Source: Gammaproteobacteria bacterium
Lineage (GTDB): Bacteria > Pseudomonadota > Gammaproteobacteria > Enterobacterales > Kangiellaceae
Length of the DNA: 64,000 nt
Assembly (NCBI GenBank): GCA_013373545.1
Contig: JABXHQ010000126.1
Coordinates: forward strand, 25,772 to 89,771
Direction of reading: 5' to 3'
Under the pieces are notes generated by a model. The model made no database searches and had not been told where the DNA came from. It saw nothing but the letters and a program-made list of their open reading frames with translations. Both the position numbers and the translations under genes were made by a program. Positions 41,969 to 52,548 of this stretch are shown here, piece by piece (position 1 is the stretch's first letter; each line of letters starts with the position of its first letter).

Positions 41969-42457
41969 ATGCAAATAACGGATTCTTCGCAGCAATCGTT
42001 TTTCTTCGAATCGCCGGTGGGTCGGTTGCGCATCGATGACAATGGTATGGCGGTAACGGCCATCGATTTTTGCTTTACGGCCACCCATAAGGAACCGGCG
42101 GCTCAACCCCAAACTGCGTTACAGCGCCAGATTGCACTGCAACTCCAAGAGTATTTTCAACAGCAACGCAAAGTATTTTCGCTGCCTATTGAACTGCAAG
42201 TTACGCCGTTTCAACAGCGAGTACTAAAGGCCTTAATGAATATCGATTATGCGGCAACGGTTACTTACGGTGCCCTAGCGCATCAGTTGCAATCCCATGC
42301 ACGGGCAATTGGTGGCGCCTGCCGGCGCAATCCCATTCCAATCATCATTCCCTGCCATCGAGTGGTGGCCGCTAGTGGATTAGGTGGATTCTCAGGTGCC
42401 GTTGACGGACCCTTGGTGCAAAGCAAACAATGGTTGTTGCAGCATGAGCAAAAATAG
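41969..42457 (+). CDS. ogt: Methylated-DNA--protein-cysteine methyltransferase
   Basis: FQQRVLKALMNIDYAATVTYGALA...GGACRRNPIPIIIPCHRVVAASGLGGFSG (PCHRV active site). Confidence 0.92.
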   Translation: MQITDSSQQSFFFESPVGRLRIDDNGMAVTAIDFCFTATHKEPAAQPQTALQRQIALQLQEYFQQQRKVFSLPIELQVTPFQQRVLKALMNIDYAATVTYGALAHQLQSHARAIGGACRRNPIPIIIPCHRVVAASGLGGFSGAVDGPLVQSKQWLLQHEQK

Positions 42458-43349
42458 CCCTGAGCAGCCGGCAGAAATTGCCGCGTTCATTGACTACTTA
42501 TGGGTTGAGCAAGGACTTAGTGATAATACTCTAAGCAGTTATCGCAATGATCTCAGTAAATTTGCCGAGTGGCTAACTAAACAATCGCTTGGCTTAACCG
42601 ACGTTACTGTGGATCGACTGCAAGATTATTTGGCCTGGCGCTACCAGCAATCACTGTCGGCGCGCTCAACCGCACGTTTCTTATCCACTGTTCGTCGCTT
42701 TTACGGTTATTGTGTGAACCATGGGATCATGCGCGAAGATCCTAGCCTTACCATTACCTCGCCGCGTTTAGGTAAGGCGTTGCCTCACACTTTATCCGAG
42801 CGGGAAACTGAACGGCTGTTACAAGCCCCGGACCCGGAACTGGCGATTGGTTTACGTGACATAGCGATGATTGAGCTGATGTATTCAAGCGGCTTGCGAG
42901 TGAGCGAGTTGATTAGTTTAGAGCTCAGCCAAATAAGCTTACGGCAAGGTGTCTTGCGAGTGCTGGGGAAAGGCAGTAAAGAGCGGTTAGTGCCGGTGGG
43001 GGAGCAAGCATTACTTGCCGTAGAAGCGTATTTAGCGAAGGCACGGCCAGAGTTATTAAAACAGCAATCGGTGAACACGGTATTTTTAAGTGGGCGTGGT
43101 CAACAAATGACGCGCCAAACATTTTGGTATCGCATTAAGCACTACGCTAAACAAGCTGGGATAACGAAACACCTGTCGCCGCATACTTTGCGGCATGCAT
43201 TTGCCACGCATTTACTTAATCATGGCGCCGATTTACGGACGCTGCAGATGCTGTTAGGGCATTCAGATCTCTCAACGACCCAGATTTATACCTATGTTGC
43301 CAAAGAGCGTTTGAAGCAACTTCATCAATCACATCACCCGCGTGGGTAA
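42444..43349 (+). CDS. xerD: Tyrosine recombinase XerD
   Basis: FIDYLWVEQGLSDNTLSSYRNDL; LSPHTLRHAFATHLLNHGADLRTLQMLLGHSDLSTTQIYTYVAKERLKQLHQSHHPRG; ATG 42444 preferred. Confidence 0.97.
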   Translation: MSKNSPEQPAEIAAFIDYLWVEQGLSDNTLSSYRNDLSKFAEWLTKQSLGLTDVTVDRLQDYLAWRYQQSLSARSTARFLSTVRRFYGYCVNHGIMREDPSLTITSPRLGKALPHTLSERETERLLQAPDPELAIGLRDIAMIELMYSSGLRVSELISLELSQISLRQGVLRVLGKGSKERLVPVGEQALLAVEAYLAKARPELLKQQSVNTVFLSGRGQQMTRQTFWYRIKHYAKQAGITKHLSPHTLRHAFATHLLNHGADLRTLQMLLGHSDLSTTQIYTYVAKERLKQLHQSHHPRG

Positions 43350-43511
43350 TAAGAACTGTTACAAAGTATTGCCATTATCCGTTTATCTGTGAAATGTCGC
43401 TAGTTAGTCACAAATTGGTACTATGCTGGGTTCCTCTCCGGCGCTAGGTGAGTATAATGCTGAGAAAGTAAGGCGTAATTGCCTGGTTAATCGATCATAA
43501 AGAGTATTCAA

Positions 43512-44522
43512 ATGTTGCAATCGAATTCTATTAAATGGCTCCTGTTAAGCGCATCCGCAATGGCTCTATCGGCCTGTTCCGAATCGGATACGGCGGTTTC
43601 CAAGCCGCAACAAGCCAAAGCCGCTCAAGTCGAAACGCAGCAGCCAGCGGTAAAGGTTACCAGTGCGGCTGGTGCGAGTCCTTCCGTCGCACAACCCGCT
43701 CCGGAAACCGGTGCAGCTGAGCCGACGAATCCAAGCGTAGCGGTTGAAAAAGCCAGCGATACTAGCGAAGAAGCGGCGGCTTTGAACAGTGCTCAACCGG
43801 CACCCAGTGAAGATGCGGCAGCAACAGAAGCGCGTTTGCGCCGAGTGATTGCGCAACAGGTGGGTAATGTTCCGATTGACCGAATTAGCCCCAGCCGTTT
43901 ACCAGGCATTTACGAAGTGGTTGCTGCACGCCAAGTGATTTATATCTCCGACGACGGTCGGTTCCTTTTTCCCGGACCTTTATTGGAAGTTTCGCAAGGA
44001 CAATTGGTTAGTTTGACTGAAGCCACCCTGCGCGAAATCGATATGGAAAAAGCGCCCCAACGTGCGGAGCTGATTAGTCAGGTCGCGGAAGAAAATATGG
44101 TGATCTTCAAAGCTCCGAAAGAACAATACGTGTTAACCGTTTTTACCGATGTTAACTGCGTTTATTGCCGCAAATTGCATGAAAACATGCAAGGCTATTT
44201 GGATCGAGGAATTACCGTTCGCTATCTAGCCTTTCCGCGTGACGGAATTGGCTCGGCCGCTTACAACAAGTTAGTGTCGGTTTGGTGTGCCAAAGATCGG
44301 CAGTTGGCGATGGACAACGCCAAGCTTCATAATAAGTTTAGCGCGACGACTTGTGATAACCCGGTTGCCGATCAATATTCATTAACTCGACAAATGGGGC
44401 TTAATGGTACGCCGGCAATTATTTTAGCTAATGGTGAGTTGATCAGTGGTTTTATGGAGCCAGAGCGATTAATTACCTACTTAAATAGTAAAGCGAACAC
44501 TCAAGTATCTGAAAACCGTTAG
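43512..44522 (+). CDS. dsbC: DsbC-type thiol:disulfide interchange protein (lipoprotein-like signal)
   Basis: TVFTDVNCVYCRKLHENMQGYLDRGITVRYLAFPRDG; ..NGTPAIILANGELISGF; downstream of xerD; lipobox-like ALSAC. Confidence 0.92.
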   Translation: MLQSNSIKWLLLSASAMALSACSESDTAVSKPQQAKAAQVETQQPAVKVTSAAGASPSVAQPAPETGAAEPTNPSVAVEKASDTSEEAAALNSAQPAPSEDAAATEARLRRVIAQQVGNVPIDRISPSRLPGIYEVVAARQVIYISDDGRFLFPGPLLEVSQGQLVSLTEATLREIDMEKAPQRAELISQVAEENMVIFKAPKEQYVLTVFTDVNCVYCRKLHENMQGYLDRGITVRYLAFPRDGIGSAAYNKLVSVWCAKDRQLAMDNAKLHNKFSATTCDNPVADQYSLTRQMGLNGTPAIILANGELISGFMEPERLITYLNSKANTQVSENR

Positions 44523-44588
44523 TTTTCAATCCGCAGGGCTCGGTCTGAGTCCTGCTTCTTTTATTCTGTTTGGCATTATCGGCAGAAA

Positions 44589-44954
44589 CTAATAAATTAT
44601 CGCCACTACGCTGCGCGATTCACTGGAAAGAATACTGAAAGTACGACAGGCAGCCGGAGAGGTCATGCACTCAATGCCAATTCCTTGACGATTGATTTCG
44701 TCAATTAATGTCACCGGCAAAAAAACTGCGCTCTGGCCGCTACCAATTAAGATCACTTCAGGCGCCATTTGCATGATTGCTTGTAATGAGTTAATCGACA
44801 ACTCAGCAACACTCGGCGGTACTGGTATCGAAAGCAGTTGCTCGAGACTTATCACCACAGGTAAGCTATGCGTTTGTCCATTAATGATAATAACGTTATC
44901 AGCATAACGCTCAACAACCAAGCTGTGACTGCTTTTTTCGAGTTCTATTTTCAT
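44589..44954 (-). CDS. Mth938-like (DUF498) domain protein
   Basis: IIINGQTHSLPVVIS..APEVILIGSGQSAVFLP..INRQGIGIECMTSPAACRTFSILSSESRSVVAII; ATG 44954 preferred over 44990. Confidence 0.82.
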   Translation of the reverse strand: MKIELEKSSHSLVVERYADNVIIINGQTHSLPVVISLEQLLSIPVPPSVAELSINSLQAIMQMAPEVILIGSGQSAVFLPVTLIDEINRQGIGIECMTSPAACRTFSILSSESRSVVAIIY

Positions 44955-45004
44955 TTCTGGAACCCTATTTTGGCTAAACTTTATCATCAATTACAACGAG
45001 CTCA

Positions 45005-45811
45005 ATGAAGAATAGCAAGCATTTTCCAGAACATATTTATATTCCATACCTCGATCGCTTGCAGCAAAGTTTAGCATCTGACTGTGGCCGTGGCCGCTGG
45101 CATAAGATTCGCCGGCGCTTGTTTAAATCGGCTCAGCATTCTGATGCAGCGCAAGCGCTGTCGAAGCAATCGTTCACACAACAATCACTTCCGCAGCAAG
45201 CTTTGATGGATGCTAACTGGCAAATTCCAGCGCAACATCAGGTATTAACTCTGCATTTATATGAGTGTGCAATTGAGCACAGTGGTATTCGAGTTGATCG
45301 AGTATTGGCCAAATCTTCATGGCAACCAGCAATTTCTGCGGTGTTAAACAACGCACTCAAAACTTATGGAGAGGTGATCGAGAATGCTCAAGGCCTGTTT
45401 TTAGTTAGTGCACAAGGTCCGAGCGAACACTGGCCCAATATTGTTGATCTGATTGGCCAGAATTTATTCTCAGTAGCAAATTTGCAACGCGAAAATATTG
45501 CGTTTTTCCAGATTATCAATGAAGCCCAAATGATGCTTAAAAATGAGCTAGATATTGATTTTGGGGTCTGGTTGGAACCGGTTTCGGCGTGGCACTTAGA
45601 GACGGCCAACTTTTTTTACCGAGGTATTGGGTATTGGCTGCAAGCCGATCGCGAGCTATTGCTTGAGTGGTTTGAACAACTTCCCATTGAAATCGAGAGC
45701 CTTATCAGTGGCGCTGACAATGCACTAGCGCTGTGCAGTGAGGATTCGTACTGGCCGGCCAAAGTAATGAATCAATGGTTAGTAAGAAAAGGTATCTTTC
45801 GTGTTAATTAA
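45005..45811 (+). CDS. Conserved hypothetical protein upstream of recJ
   Basis: 268-aa ORF overlapping the recJ start; no domain recognised. Confidence 0.7.
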   Translation: MKNSKHFPEHIYIPYLDRLQQSLASDCGRGRWHKIRRRLFKSAQHSDAAQALSKQSFTQQSLPQQALMDANWQIPAQHQVLTLHLYECAIEHSGIRVDRVLAKSSWQPAISAVLNNALKTYGEVIENAQGLFLVSAQGPSEHWPNIVDLIGQNLFSVANLQRENIAFFQIINEAQMMLKNELDIDFGVWLEPVSAWHLETANFFYRGIGYWLQADRELLLEWFEQLPIEIESLISGADNALALCSEDSYWPAKVMNQWLVRKGIFRVN

Positions 45812-47540
45812 ATCCATCGTTCGTCGAACGTGTGAACAAATCCCAACGTCATTACAAACGCTTCCGCCGTTACTGCAAAAGTTGTTGGCACAGCGCGGTG
45901 TAGAAGATCTTTCTGAAACCGATTACTCCTTGGCAAATTTGATCGATTATCGGCTGCTCTCTCAGATTGAAGCGGCCGCGGCTGCCTTTGTGGCGGCTCG
46001 AGCACAGCAACCCAAAGTCATTATTGTCGGCGATTTTGATGCTGATGGTGCAACCAGCACCGCACTATTGATGTTAGGACTTAAAACAATGGGCTGGCAA
46101 AACGTCGATTACGTGGTACCGAATCGATTTGAATTTGGTTACGGACTTTCGGTGGGGATTGTTGACCACATAGCCGCACAGGCTCCCGATTGGATCATTA
46201 CTGTCGACAATGGTATCAGCAGTTTGGATGGGGTTGCACGCGCGCGAGAATTAGGTATTAAAGTGATTATTACTGATCATCACTTGGCCCCGGAAACTTT
46301 ACCTGCAGCGGATTATATAATTAATCCCAATCAACCCAATGATAATTTTCCCAGTAAAGCAATCGCCGGTGTTGGCGTTGCTTTTTACACTTTAGTGGCA
46401 CTGCGCGCTGAATTGCGTCGACAAGGCGCCTTTACAAACCAAAGTGAGCCAAATCTAGCGGACTGGCTTGATTTAGTTGCGCTTGGCACCGTGGCGGACG
46501 TAGTCCCACTGGATTTTAATAATCGTGTTTTGGTCGCGAATGGCTTGCGCCGAATTCGTGCCGGTAGATGCCGGCCCGGAATATTAGCTTTGTTGCAACT
46601 TGCCCGCCGCGATTGTGCCAGTGCTCAGGCGAGTGATTTAGGATTTGCCGTGGGTCCACGGTTGAATGCCGCTGGACGTTTGGATGATATGTCGATAGGT
46701 ATTGAAACTTTACTGGCTGAGGAGCCGCAACAAGCCCTGCGGCTGGCCGCCGAACTTGACGATCTCAATCGCTATCGGCGCGAGCGTGAACAAGAAATGG
46801 TTGCCGAAGCTGAACGCGCGTTGGGTACATTGTCATTTACCGCTTTGGCTGACAAACCAGCGGCGTTTTGCATCTACCAAGTTGACTGGCATCAAGGCAT
46901 TGTGGGTTTAGTGGCGTCAAGAATTAAAGAAAAAGTCAATCGACCCGTTATTGCATTTGCGCGAGAAGACGAGCATACCGTGAAAGGTTCTGGGCGCAGT
47001 ATTGAAGGTGTCCATATGCGCGATGTATTAGCGAATGTCGAGCGCCGCCAGCCGGGCATTATGCTTAAGTTTGGTGGGCATGCAATGGCTGCAGGGTTAT
47101 CTATTCGACTCGCCGATCTCGAGCAGTTTCAGCAATTGTTTGTTGCGGAAACCGAGCGTTGGTTGGCAGGACAAGCGATTAAAGATGAGTTAGTGAGTGA
47201 CGGCTCGCTCAGCAGTGAGCAATTAAATTTAGCGACCAGTCAGTTGATCGAGCAAGCCGGACCGTGGGGACAGAGTTTTCCCGAGCCTACTTTTGACGGT
47301 GTTTTTAGTGTAGTTGAGCAACGTGTGGTGGGTGAGAAACATTTAAAGTTGAAAGTCAGCTTAGCGGCTAAGCAAGCGGCCTATGATGCGATTTATTTTT
47401 TTCCGCCGGAAGATCTATTGCGCGATGACTTGTCGCAAGTTGAACTGGTTTATAAAGTAGCAAGCAATGAGTTTAGGGGCGAGGTAAGTTTTCAATTGAT
47501 CGTAGAACAGTTGCGAAAAATAGTCGAGCAATCCAGTTAA
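45801..47540 (+). CDS. recJ: Single-stranded-DNA-specific exonuclease RecJ
   Basis: VIIVGDFDADGATSTALL; VDNGISSLDGV; IITDHHLAPETLPAADYIINPNQPND; DWHQGIVGLVASRIKE; LKFGGHAMAAG. Confidence 0.97.
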   Translation: MLIKSIVRRTCEQIPTSLQTLPPLLQKLLAQRGVEDLSETDYSLANLIDYRLLSQIEAAAAAFVAARAQQPKVIIVGDFDADGATSTALLMLGLKTMGWQNVDYVVPNRFEFGYGLSVGIVDHIAAQAPDWIITVDNGISSLDGVARARELGIKVIITDHHLAPETLPAADYIINPNQPNDNFPSKAIAGVGVAFYTLVALRAELRRQGAFTNQSEPNLADWLDLVALGTVADVVPLDFNNRVLVANGLRRIRAGRCRPGILALLQLARRDCASAQASDLGFAVGPRLNAAGRLDDMSIGIETLLAEEPQQALRLAAELDDLNRYRREREQEMVAEAERALGTLSFTALADKPAAFCIYQVDWHQGIVGLVASRIKEKVNRPVIAFAREDEHTVKGSGRSIEGVHMRDVLANVERRQPGIMLKFGGHAMAAGLSIRLADLEQFQQLFVAETERWLAGQAIKDELVSDGSLSSEQLNLATSQLIEQAGPWGQSFPEPTFDGVFSVVEQRVVGEKHLKLKVSLAAKQAAYDAIYFFPPEDLLRDDLSQVELVYKVASNEFRGEVSFQLIVEQLRKIVEQSS

Positions 47541-47587
47541 TGCTTTGCGCTAGCGAAAACTGAATCGCTCGACTCACTGTGACGAGT

Positions 47588-47959
47588 TTAATACAGACTG
47601 CCCAGTAGTTGTTTGAACTCACTCTCTTTAATTCGTGCTTTGCGTAGCTTTTCTACTTGCTCATCAGAAAGACGAATAATGGAGCCTGCATAAGGCTTGT
47701 TGAATTTGTAATCCCAAGCTCGGTCGTCTGCATTCACTGCAATTTGCTGCAACATTTTAAGTTGTTTGCAGGTGGATCGGTTGGGTGCTTCGCCAAGACG
47801 TTCGCCGTAAACTTTCAATAATCGTTTATGGTAAACCGAACTCTTTTCACTATCTGCAATGGCACAGTACTCATCAACTGAGTAAGTCATTTCAGACTCA
47901 GCGAATACAACTGAACTCGCTAACAATGCTGCAGAAATCATTAATGTCTTTTTCATCAC
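47588..47959 (-). CDS. Small exported hypothetical protein
   Basis: 123 aa with signal peptide MMKKTLMISAALLASSVVFA. Confidence 0.65.
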   Translation of the reverse strand: MMKKTLMISAALLASSVVFAESEMTYSVDEYCAIADSEKSSVYHKRLLKVYGERLGEAPNRSTCKQLKMLQQIAVNADDRAWDYKFNKPYAGSIIRLSDEQVEKLRKARIKESEFKQLLGSLY

Positions 47960-48113
47960 AGTGCTCCTTTAAGTTTTGCCGACTGAAACCCTTTAACGGG
48001 TGAGTTTAGTATGCGACAAACTTTCTCCGAACACATTCAATAGGTGTAATCAGGTATTGCAAAAAGCCATATTCGACACAGACCGTAACGGAGTTGGGGA
48101 GGTTATTAACGTT

Positions 48114-48527
48114 TTAACTCTGTAACAGCTGCTTTAGACGCGCGCCACAATAGTTCGCATCGCCTTCCCAGGTCACATTGGACAAGGGTTGCTGGTGCGC
48201 AAAACTGGCCCGAATCAAGCAAGTTTCTGGCTCACTATTAAGCGGGATCGAGATCCCGATAGCACTAAACCAGTGGCCACCACCGCCACCGCCGCCAACG
48301 CTCACGCGACTGCTCGACTGTGAGCGTTCACTGAACAGCCACTCTAGGTGTTGTTGTTGTTCTGTTTTAATTTGCTTGTTGGGTACCCCTAAGAGGGCAA
48401 TCATTGCATCTGGGCTGAGACCTTGCAGTTGGTCAATTTGCCGGTCGACATCCGAGGCTTGGTAGTAGGTGCATCCGCTGATAAACCAGAGGCTCAGTAT
48501 TGACGCCACAATAAAGCGTAAATTCAT
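48114..48527 (-). CDS. Putative lipoprotein with poly-Gly tract
   Basis: ATG 48527 (MNLRFIVASILSLWFISGCTYYQ, lipobox ISGC); SRVSVGGGGGGGHWFS. Confidence 0.7.
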   Translation of the reverse strand: MNLRFIVASILSLWFISGCTYYQASDVDRQIDQLQGLSPDAMIALLGVPNKQIKTEQQQHLEWLFSERSQSSSRVSVGGGGGGGHWFSAIGISIPLNSEPETCLIRASFAHQQPLSNVTWEGDANYCGARLKQLLQS

Positions 48528-48629
48528 GATAAAAGGCTCCTTTTCAACGTTAGCTACTGTCTTAATGTTAGCCATTTTTGTACAATAGCGCCTTTTAAAC
48601 CAGCTACAAATTCACAGGTTGAACATTTT

Positions 48630-49728
48630 ATGCTCGAAGTTAACGCGATAAAAGAGAAGATTAAGGAACTCAGTGCTCGAAATGGCGAGCTTCGGGGGTA
48701 TCTTTGACTTCGAAACTAAGCAAGAGCGCCTAGTTGAAGTTGAACGCGAGCTAGAGGACCCTGAAGTCTGGAATGAGCCAGATAAAGCCCAGGCGTTGGG
48801 TAAGGAGCGCGCAGCATTAGAATTAGTGGTCGTTACCTTCAATAACCTTAAACAGGGTTTGGACGATAGCCGAGAGTTATTAGAATTAGCTCTTGAAGAG
48901 CAGGATAATGACAGCGTAGAAGAAGTTATCGCTGAACTTGCTGAACTGGAAGAGCAATTGGCTAAGCTTGAGTTCCGCAGAATGTTTGCCGGTGCCAACG
49001 ACGACAGCGATTGCTATTTGGACATTCAAGCGGGTAGCGGTGGTACGGAAGCGCAAGATTGGGCCAACATGTTGCTGCGGATGTATCTGCGCTGGGGCGA
49101 AGCAAAAGGCTTTAACCCTGAGCTCATTGAGGTATCGGCTGGAGATGTGGCTGGAATCAAAAGCGGAACGATCAAGTTTAGTGGTGAGTATGCTTTTGGT
49201 TGGCTAAGAACTGAAACAGGAGTACACCGGTTAGTCAGAAAGTCGCCGTTCGACTCAGGCAATCGACGTCACACTTCGTTTGCATCCGCGTTTGTATACC
49301 CTGAAGTCAATGATGACATTGAAATTGAAATTAATCCGGCCGATCTACGTATCGACACTTATCGCGCCAGTGGTGCGGGTGGTCAGCACGTGAATAAAAC
49401 TGATTCAGCAGTGCGGATTACTCATTTACCAACAAATACGGTCGTTCAATGTCAAAATGATCGATCGCAGCATAAGAACAAAGACCAAGCCATGAAGTTG
49501 CTCAAAGCAAAACTTCATGAGTTGGAAATGATGAAACAGAACGAAGAAAAGCAAGCCATGGAAGACAATAAATCCGATATCGGATGGGGCTCGCAGATTC
49601 GTTCTTATGTACTCGATGATGCCCGGATTAAAGATTTGCGCACCGGAGTTGAAAATCGCAATACTCAGGCCGTATTGGATGGCGAGCTTGACCCATTTAT
49701 TGAGGCTAGCTTAAAGGCTGGTTTATAA
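48630..49728 (+). CDS. prfB: Peptide chain release factor 2, programmed +1 frameshift at 48702-48708
   Basis: join(48630..48704,48706..49728): [28 protein letters not shown]; slippery CGGGGGTATCTTTGAC; continues [38 protein letters not shown]. Confidence 0.97.
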
Positions 49729-49749
49729 CTTTTTGAGGCTAGAATTTTT

Positions 49750-51285
49750 ATGTCTGATACACAAGTGACTGATGAAAATAAATTAATTGCCGAGCGCCGG
49801 AGTAAGCTTGAAAGCATCCGTGATAATTGCAAAGCTAATGGACACCCGAACAACTTTCAGCGTGAGCACTATTCAGCTGATTTGCAGCAAGCCTATGAGG
49901 GGCTAGATAAAGAAGCTTTAAATGAGCGTAAAATCGAAGTCAGCGTTGCCGGAAGAGTGATGGCTAAGCGTGGTCCATTTTATGTTTTGCAAGACATGAA
50001 AGGTCAGATTCAAGCTTATTCGGGAAAAGATGTGCAGAAGGCAATAAAAGCTCAATATGGAGAGCTTGATATTGGTGACATTATCGGTGTTAAAGGTTTG
50101 CTTAGTCGATCGGGTAAAGGTGATTTGTATGTGGCAATGGACCACTATCAGCTGCTCACCAAGTCACTGCGTCCGTTGCCCGATAAGCACGCAGGTTTAA
50201 AAGACCAAGAGCTTAAGTATCGCCAACGTTACGTCGATTTAATTACCAACGAACAAACGCGTAAAAACTTTTTTATTCGCAGTAAAGTTGTTGATGGGAT
50301 CCGCAAGTTTTTAACTGAACGTGACTTTATGGAAGTGGAAACACCAATGCTCCAAGTGATTCCGGGTGGTGCTTCGGCAAAACCCTTTGTCACCCATCAT
50401 AATGCGATGGACATTGAAATGTTTTTACGTATAGCCCCTGAGCTCTATCTTAAGCGACTGGTTGTGGGCGGCTTTGAGCGTGTGTTTGAAATTAATCGAA
50501 ACTTTCGTAATGAAGGTCTTTCAACGCGGCATAACCCAGAGTTCACCATGCTAGAGTTTTACCAAGCTTATGCTGACTATCATGATTTGATGAATTTAAC
50601 CGAAGAAATGCTGCGTACTTTGGCCCAAGACATTCTAGGTACTACGGTAGTCAAAAATACGACACGTGACGAGCATGGTGAAGTGACTAGCGAGATTGAG
50701 TTTGACTTTGGGCAACCGTTTACGCGCATGTCTATGGTTGAAGCCGTATTAAAATATAACCCTGAGTTTTCTGCTGAGGTATTCTCCGATCCCGAAGCCA
50801 ATCTAGAGCAACTCGTCGCTTATGCCAAACAGGTGGGAGTGAAGATCCCTGAGAACAATGTTTGGGGGGCGGGCAAATATATTACTGAAATTTTTGAAGA
50901 GACCGCTGAACATTTACTGATTCAACCGACTTTCATTACTGAATACCCTTGGGAAGTATCACCACTTGCAAGACGTAATGATGAAAATGCATTCGTGACC
51001 GACCGATTTGAGTTCTTCGTTGGTGGCCGTGAACTTGCTAATGGCTTTAGCGAGTTAAATGATGCCGAGGATCAAGCCGCTCGTTTTCGCAAACAAGTAG
51101 AAGAAAAAGAGTCGGGTGATGATGAAGCTATGCACTATGATGATGACTACATTCGGGCACTTGAGTTTGGATTACCGCCAACGGCAGGTGAAGGAATTGG
51201 TATTGACCGTTTGGTAATGCTATTTACCGATTCGCCAACCATTAAAGATGTAATCTTGTTTCCGCATATGCGGCCGCAAAGTTAA
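49750..51285 (+). CDS. lysS: Lysyl-tRNA synthetase, class II
   Basis: [101 protein letters not shown]. Confidence 0.98.
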   Translation: MSDTQVTDENKLIAERRSKLESIRDNCKANGHPNNFQREHYSADLQQAYEGLDKEALNERKIEVSVAGRVMAKRGPFYVLQDMKGQIQAYSGKDVQKAIKAQYGELDIGDIIGVKGLLSRSGKGDLYVAMDHYQLLTKSLRPLPDKHAGLKDQELKYRQRYVDLITNEQTRKNFFIRSKVVDGIRKFLTERDFMEVETPMLQVIPGGASAKPFVTHHNAMDIEMFLRIAPELYLKRLVVGGFERVFEINRNFRNEGLSTRHNPEFTMLEFYQAYADYHDLMNLTEEMLRTLAQDILGTTVVKNTTRDEHGEVTSEIEFDFGQPFTRMSMVEAVLKYNPEFSAEVFSDPEANLEQLVAYAKQVGVKIPENNVWGAGKYITEIFEETAEHLLIQPTFITEYPWEVSPLARRNDENAFVTDRFEFFVGGRELANGFSELNDAEDQAARFRKQVEEKESGDDEAMHYDDDYIRALEFGLPPTAGEGIGIDRLVMLFTDSPTIKDVILFPHMRPQS

Positions 51286-51306
51286 CTTCACGGTTGGGAA
51301 TTTGCT

Positions 51307-51687
51307 ATGCGCTACGTGTACCTTATTAACGCTGTATTTATCGCTGTTTGGGCGGTTATTGTCTACTTTACTCAGCCAACACATTTGCAGACCAGTCCAA
51401 ACTGGTGGATTGATGTGCTGATTTTAGGTGGCTTTGCAATGTTGCAACTGCAGGCGATGATTAAACTGAAAACCTTGTATGGTTTTAGCTTGGTATTGAG
51501 TTATACCGTTGCCTTAATCGTGGGCTTAAGAATTATGCTGTCATTAAGCAGTATTCTTTCCCTGGCGGGCTTTGCGCTGTTTTTGTTGTCATTGTTTGCG
51601 ATTATTTATTTGATTGGCTTACGCGGATTTTTGCGCTCGGATAAGGGGCGGGAAATTATGAAGCAGGAAATAATGAAGCAGGGATAA
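51307..51687 (+). CDS. Small hypothetical membrane protein
   Basis: 126 aa, four hydrophobic segments, downstream of lysS and upstream of a terminator. Confidence 0.65.
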   Translation: MRYVYLINAVFIAVWAVIVYFTQPTHLQTSPNWWIDVLILGGFAMLQLQAMIKLKTLYGFSLVLSYTVALIVGLRIMLSLSSILSLAGFALFLLSLFAIIYLIGLRGFLRSDKGREIMKQEIMKQG

Positions 51688-51718
51688 AAAAAAGGCGGTT
51701 AACTAACCGCCTTTTTTA
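51687..51718. terminator. Bidirectional rho-independent terminator
   Basis: AAAGGCGGTTA-AC-TAACCGCCTTTTTT between convergent ORFs. Confidence 0.9.
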
Positions 51719-51724
51719 TGTCGT

Positions 51725-52462
51725 TTATTGGCAACTCGAAGGTAGCTTTAAGACATCATTAACCACGTTAAAGACTTTTTCATATCCACCGGCTTTTGAA
51801 ACATCGGTTTGATATTGGTAGTTAACCAGCACTGTCGGAACTGAAGTGATTTTATAGCGCTTCATTAACTCAAAACCATTAAGCATTTCTTTTTGTAATG
51901 TCTCAACATCTTGGAATGCTTTTTCAGTTGCTTCTTTAGTTGCACCTGCTTGCACGAAAGCATCAAGAATATTGGTGATTTCTTTCCGCTCGTGGATCAC
52001 GCCAAATAACAAGGGTTTGATCTCATCCAGTACACCGAGGCGTTCAGCAACGTAGTGAGCGGCGACAAATTTGGTAAATTCTTCACGACCTAAGTCGGTT
52101 GGGATGGTGATAAACGTAACGTCATCAGAAACACTTTGGCGCCAGTTTTTAACGTGCTTTTCAAGTTGATAACAATGCGGACATTGATAAGCAAAAAACT
52201 CGATCACCACGGGTTTCTCACAACTGTCTTGCGGCTCTAGAACCGTATAACCTTGCTCATTCTGTGGTTGCGGGGCATGGTTGTGACCACTGTGATCGTC
52301 ACCGGTGTGATCAGCAGCTCCAGGGGCGGCTTCGTTATTCGTGGCGGCTGGCTTAGCTGGCGGCTGGGCAGCTTCGTCTTGAGTGGGTGCTGGCTCAGAA
52401 CCACAGGCCAATAACATTAAACTAAAAAATGCGACCAATGTAATGCGCACGCTATTCTCCAA
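51725..52462 (-). CDS. DsbA-family thiol:disulfide oxidoreductase, lipoprotein with His-rich linker
   Basis: VVIEFFAYQCPHCYQLEKHVKNW (CPHC); ITSVPTVLVNYQYQTD; MLLACGSEP lipobox; DHTGDDHSGHNHAP linker. Confidence 0.9.
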   Translation of the reverse strand: MENSVRITLVAFFSLMLLACGSEPAPTQDEAAQPPAKPAATNNEAAPGAADHTGDDHSGHNHAPQPQNEQGYTVLEPQDSCEKPVVIEFFAYQCPHCYQLEKHVKNWRQSVSDDVTFITIPTDLGREEFTKFVAAHYVAERLGVLDEIKPLLFGVIHERKEITNILDAFVQAGATKEATEKAFQDVETLQKEMLNGFELMKRYKITSVPTVLVNYQYQTDVSKAGGYEKVFNVVNDVLKLPSSCQ

Positions 52463-52548
52463 ATCGTTTGGTTTTCAAAAGTGGCAGCCACTGTACCAAA
52501 AAGTGGCTAGAAGTAAAAACATTCAAGTATCAAAAATAAGATCGCAGG

